A stretch of DNA of 64,000 nucleotides, taken from positions 37,847 through 101,846 of the forward strand of contig JAQGOG010000042.1 of the NCBI GenBank assembly GCA_028293765.1, in the 5' to 3' direction. Source of the DNA: Gammaproteobacteria bacterium (GTDB taxonomy: Bacteria > Pseudomonadota > Gammaproteobacteria > Steroidobacterales > Steroidobacteraceae). The number at the start of each line of letters is the position of its first letter. Positions within the stretch are counted from its first letter, which is position 1. The translations under genes and the position numbers were made by a program. The notes under the pieces were generated by a model. The model saw nothing but the letters and a program-made list of their open reading frames with translations. It searched no databases and was not told the origin of the DNA. Positions 63,351 to 64,000 of the stretch are shown one piece after another.

Positions 63351-63953
63351 ATGGCCAGAGTGCTCGTTCTTTATTACTCGTCCTACGGTCACATCGAGAC
63401 GATGGCAAACGCCATGGCCGAGGGCGTGCGTTCCGGCGCCGCCTCCGTCGACCTGAAGCGCGTGCCGGAGACCACTCCGATCGAGGTGGCAAAAGCGTTT
63501 CAATTCAAGCTTGAACAGGCCGCGCCCGTTGCAACAGTGGACGAACTTGCCAACTACGATGCGATCATCGTCGGCAGCCCCACTCGCTTTGGCCGCATGT
63601 CCTCCCAGATGGCCAGCTTCCTCGACCAGGCGGGTGGCCTGTGGATGCGCGGCGCGTTGAATGGCAAAGTCGGTGGAGCATTCGCTTCCACTGCCACTCA
63701 GCACGGCGGCCAGGAAGCCACTCTGTTTTCGATCATCACCAACCTGCTGCATTTCGGAATGACCATCGTTGGCCTCCCCTACAGCTACCAGGGTCAGATG
63801 ACAATCGACGAGATGCACGGCGGCACTCCTTATGGCGCCACCACCATTGCCGGCAGCCAGGGCCAGCGTCAACCGAGTGCCAACGAGCTCGATGGCGCAC
63901 GCTTCCAGGGCAGACTCATTGCCGAAACCGCGCGCAAATTGTTCGCCGGTTGA
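63351..63953 (+). CDS. wrbA: NAD(P)H:quinone oxidoreductase WrbA
   Basis: A 200-residue FMN-dependent quinone reductase of the WrbA family. The FMN loop is [18 protein letters not shown] (about 8-25), and the family motifs [33 protein letters not shown] and [12 protein letters not shown] follow. The ATG at 63351 gives the normal start; the frame is open upstream but outside the family. WrbA reduces quinones by two electrons and protects from redox cycling, which fits cells that process catechols and lignin-type aromatics. Confidence 0.94.
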   Translation: MARVLVLYYSSYGHIETMANAMAEGVRSGAASVDLKRVPETTPIEVAKAFQFKLEQAAPVATVDELANYDAIIVGSPTRFGRMSSQMASFLDQAGGLWMRGALNGKVGGAFASTATQHGGQEATLFSIITNLLHFGMTIVGLPYSYQGQMTIDEMHGGTPYGATTIAGSQGQRQPSANELDGARFQGRLIAETARKLFAG

Positions 63954-64000
63954 TGGTGCCGATCACCAGAACACGATCGCGCGCAGTTCGATGCTGCGCC

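Noticed and set aside
63963..64000. Possible end of a minus-strand gene at the right edge (reading RSIELRAIVFW before a stop)
   Set aside because: Only eleven codons are visible, too few to support a gene without the sequence beyond the window.

Overview
The window is chromosomal DNA of a high-GC Gram-negative bacterium. Signs are two tripartite RND efflux operons with outer-membrane channels, Tat and lipoprotein signals, a PaoABC-type oxidase, an MdtD-like exporter and LigAB/Hpa-type aromatic catabolism. A soil proteobacterium, probably a gammaproteobacterium, fits best; this is inference. Genes are densely packed. I saw no rRNA, tRNA, CRISPR array, prophage or insertion sequence.

Left part (1-22.7 kb): the window opens inside a KdpD-type sensor kinase. 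An efflux operon follows, read right to left: outer-membrane channel, adaptor, MdtB/C-type pump, OmpR-type regulator and kinase. Next come a double-domain M16 protease, a methyltransferase, a GMC oxidoreductase with a 75-codon ORF, a secreted Esterase_phb-type hydrolase, a second RND operon and a secreted cupin.

Aromatic-catabolism block (22.9-31.7 kb): eight same-strand genes in the order HpaF-like isomerase, HpaE-like dehydrogenase, DapA-family lyase, FAH-domain enzyme, HpaR-like MarR regulator, LigA-type and LigB-type dioxygenase subunits, MetE-C-like protein. A second FAH gene diverges from them and an SDR converges on them. The set resembles the homoprotocatechuate meta-cleavage pathway but has a two-subunit LigAB dioxygenase and a DapA-type enzyme where enterobacteria use HpaD and HpaI. 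A LigF-like glutathione transferase lies at 38.4-39.2 kb and an MhpT-like transporter at 46-47.2 kb.

Signalling block (31.7-38.1 kb): six tightly packed minus-strand genes encode a stressosome module (RsbR, RsbS, RsbT), a protein joining an RsbT-like ATPase to an RsbX/SpoIIE phosphatase, and two hybrid histidine kinases, the first with another RsbT-like ATPase at its N terminus. No sigma factor or RsbU/V/W lies nearby, so output probably runs through phosphorelay. I consider this the most interesting system here.

Right part (38.4-64 kb): a cytochrome c-sorbosone dehydrogenase fusion, a small lipoprotein, MdtD-like exporter, phosphoglucomutase, PanE-like reductase, MhpT-like transporter, a molybdoenzyme with cytochrome b561 and a secreted partner, a ClC channel, a 25-residue membrane peptide before a 306-residue membrane protein, PaoABC-type oxidase subunits, a Gfo/Idh/MocA oxidoreductase, a 5-formyl-THF cyclo-ligase whose start must be non-standard, a binding-protein-like protein without signal peptide, two aldo/keto reductases (one with a Tat signal), a gene remnant, and a LysR regulator divergent from WrbA.
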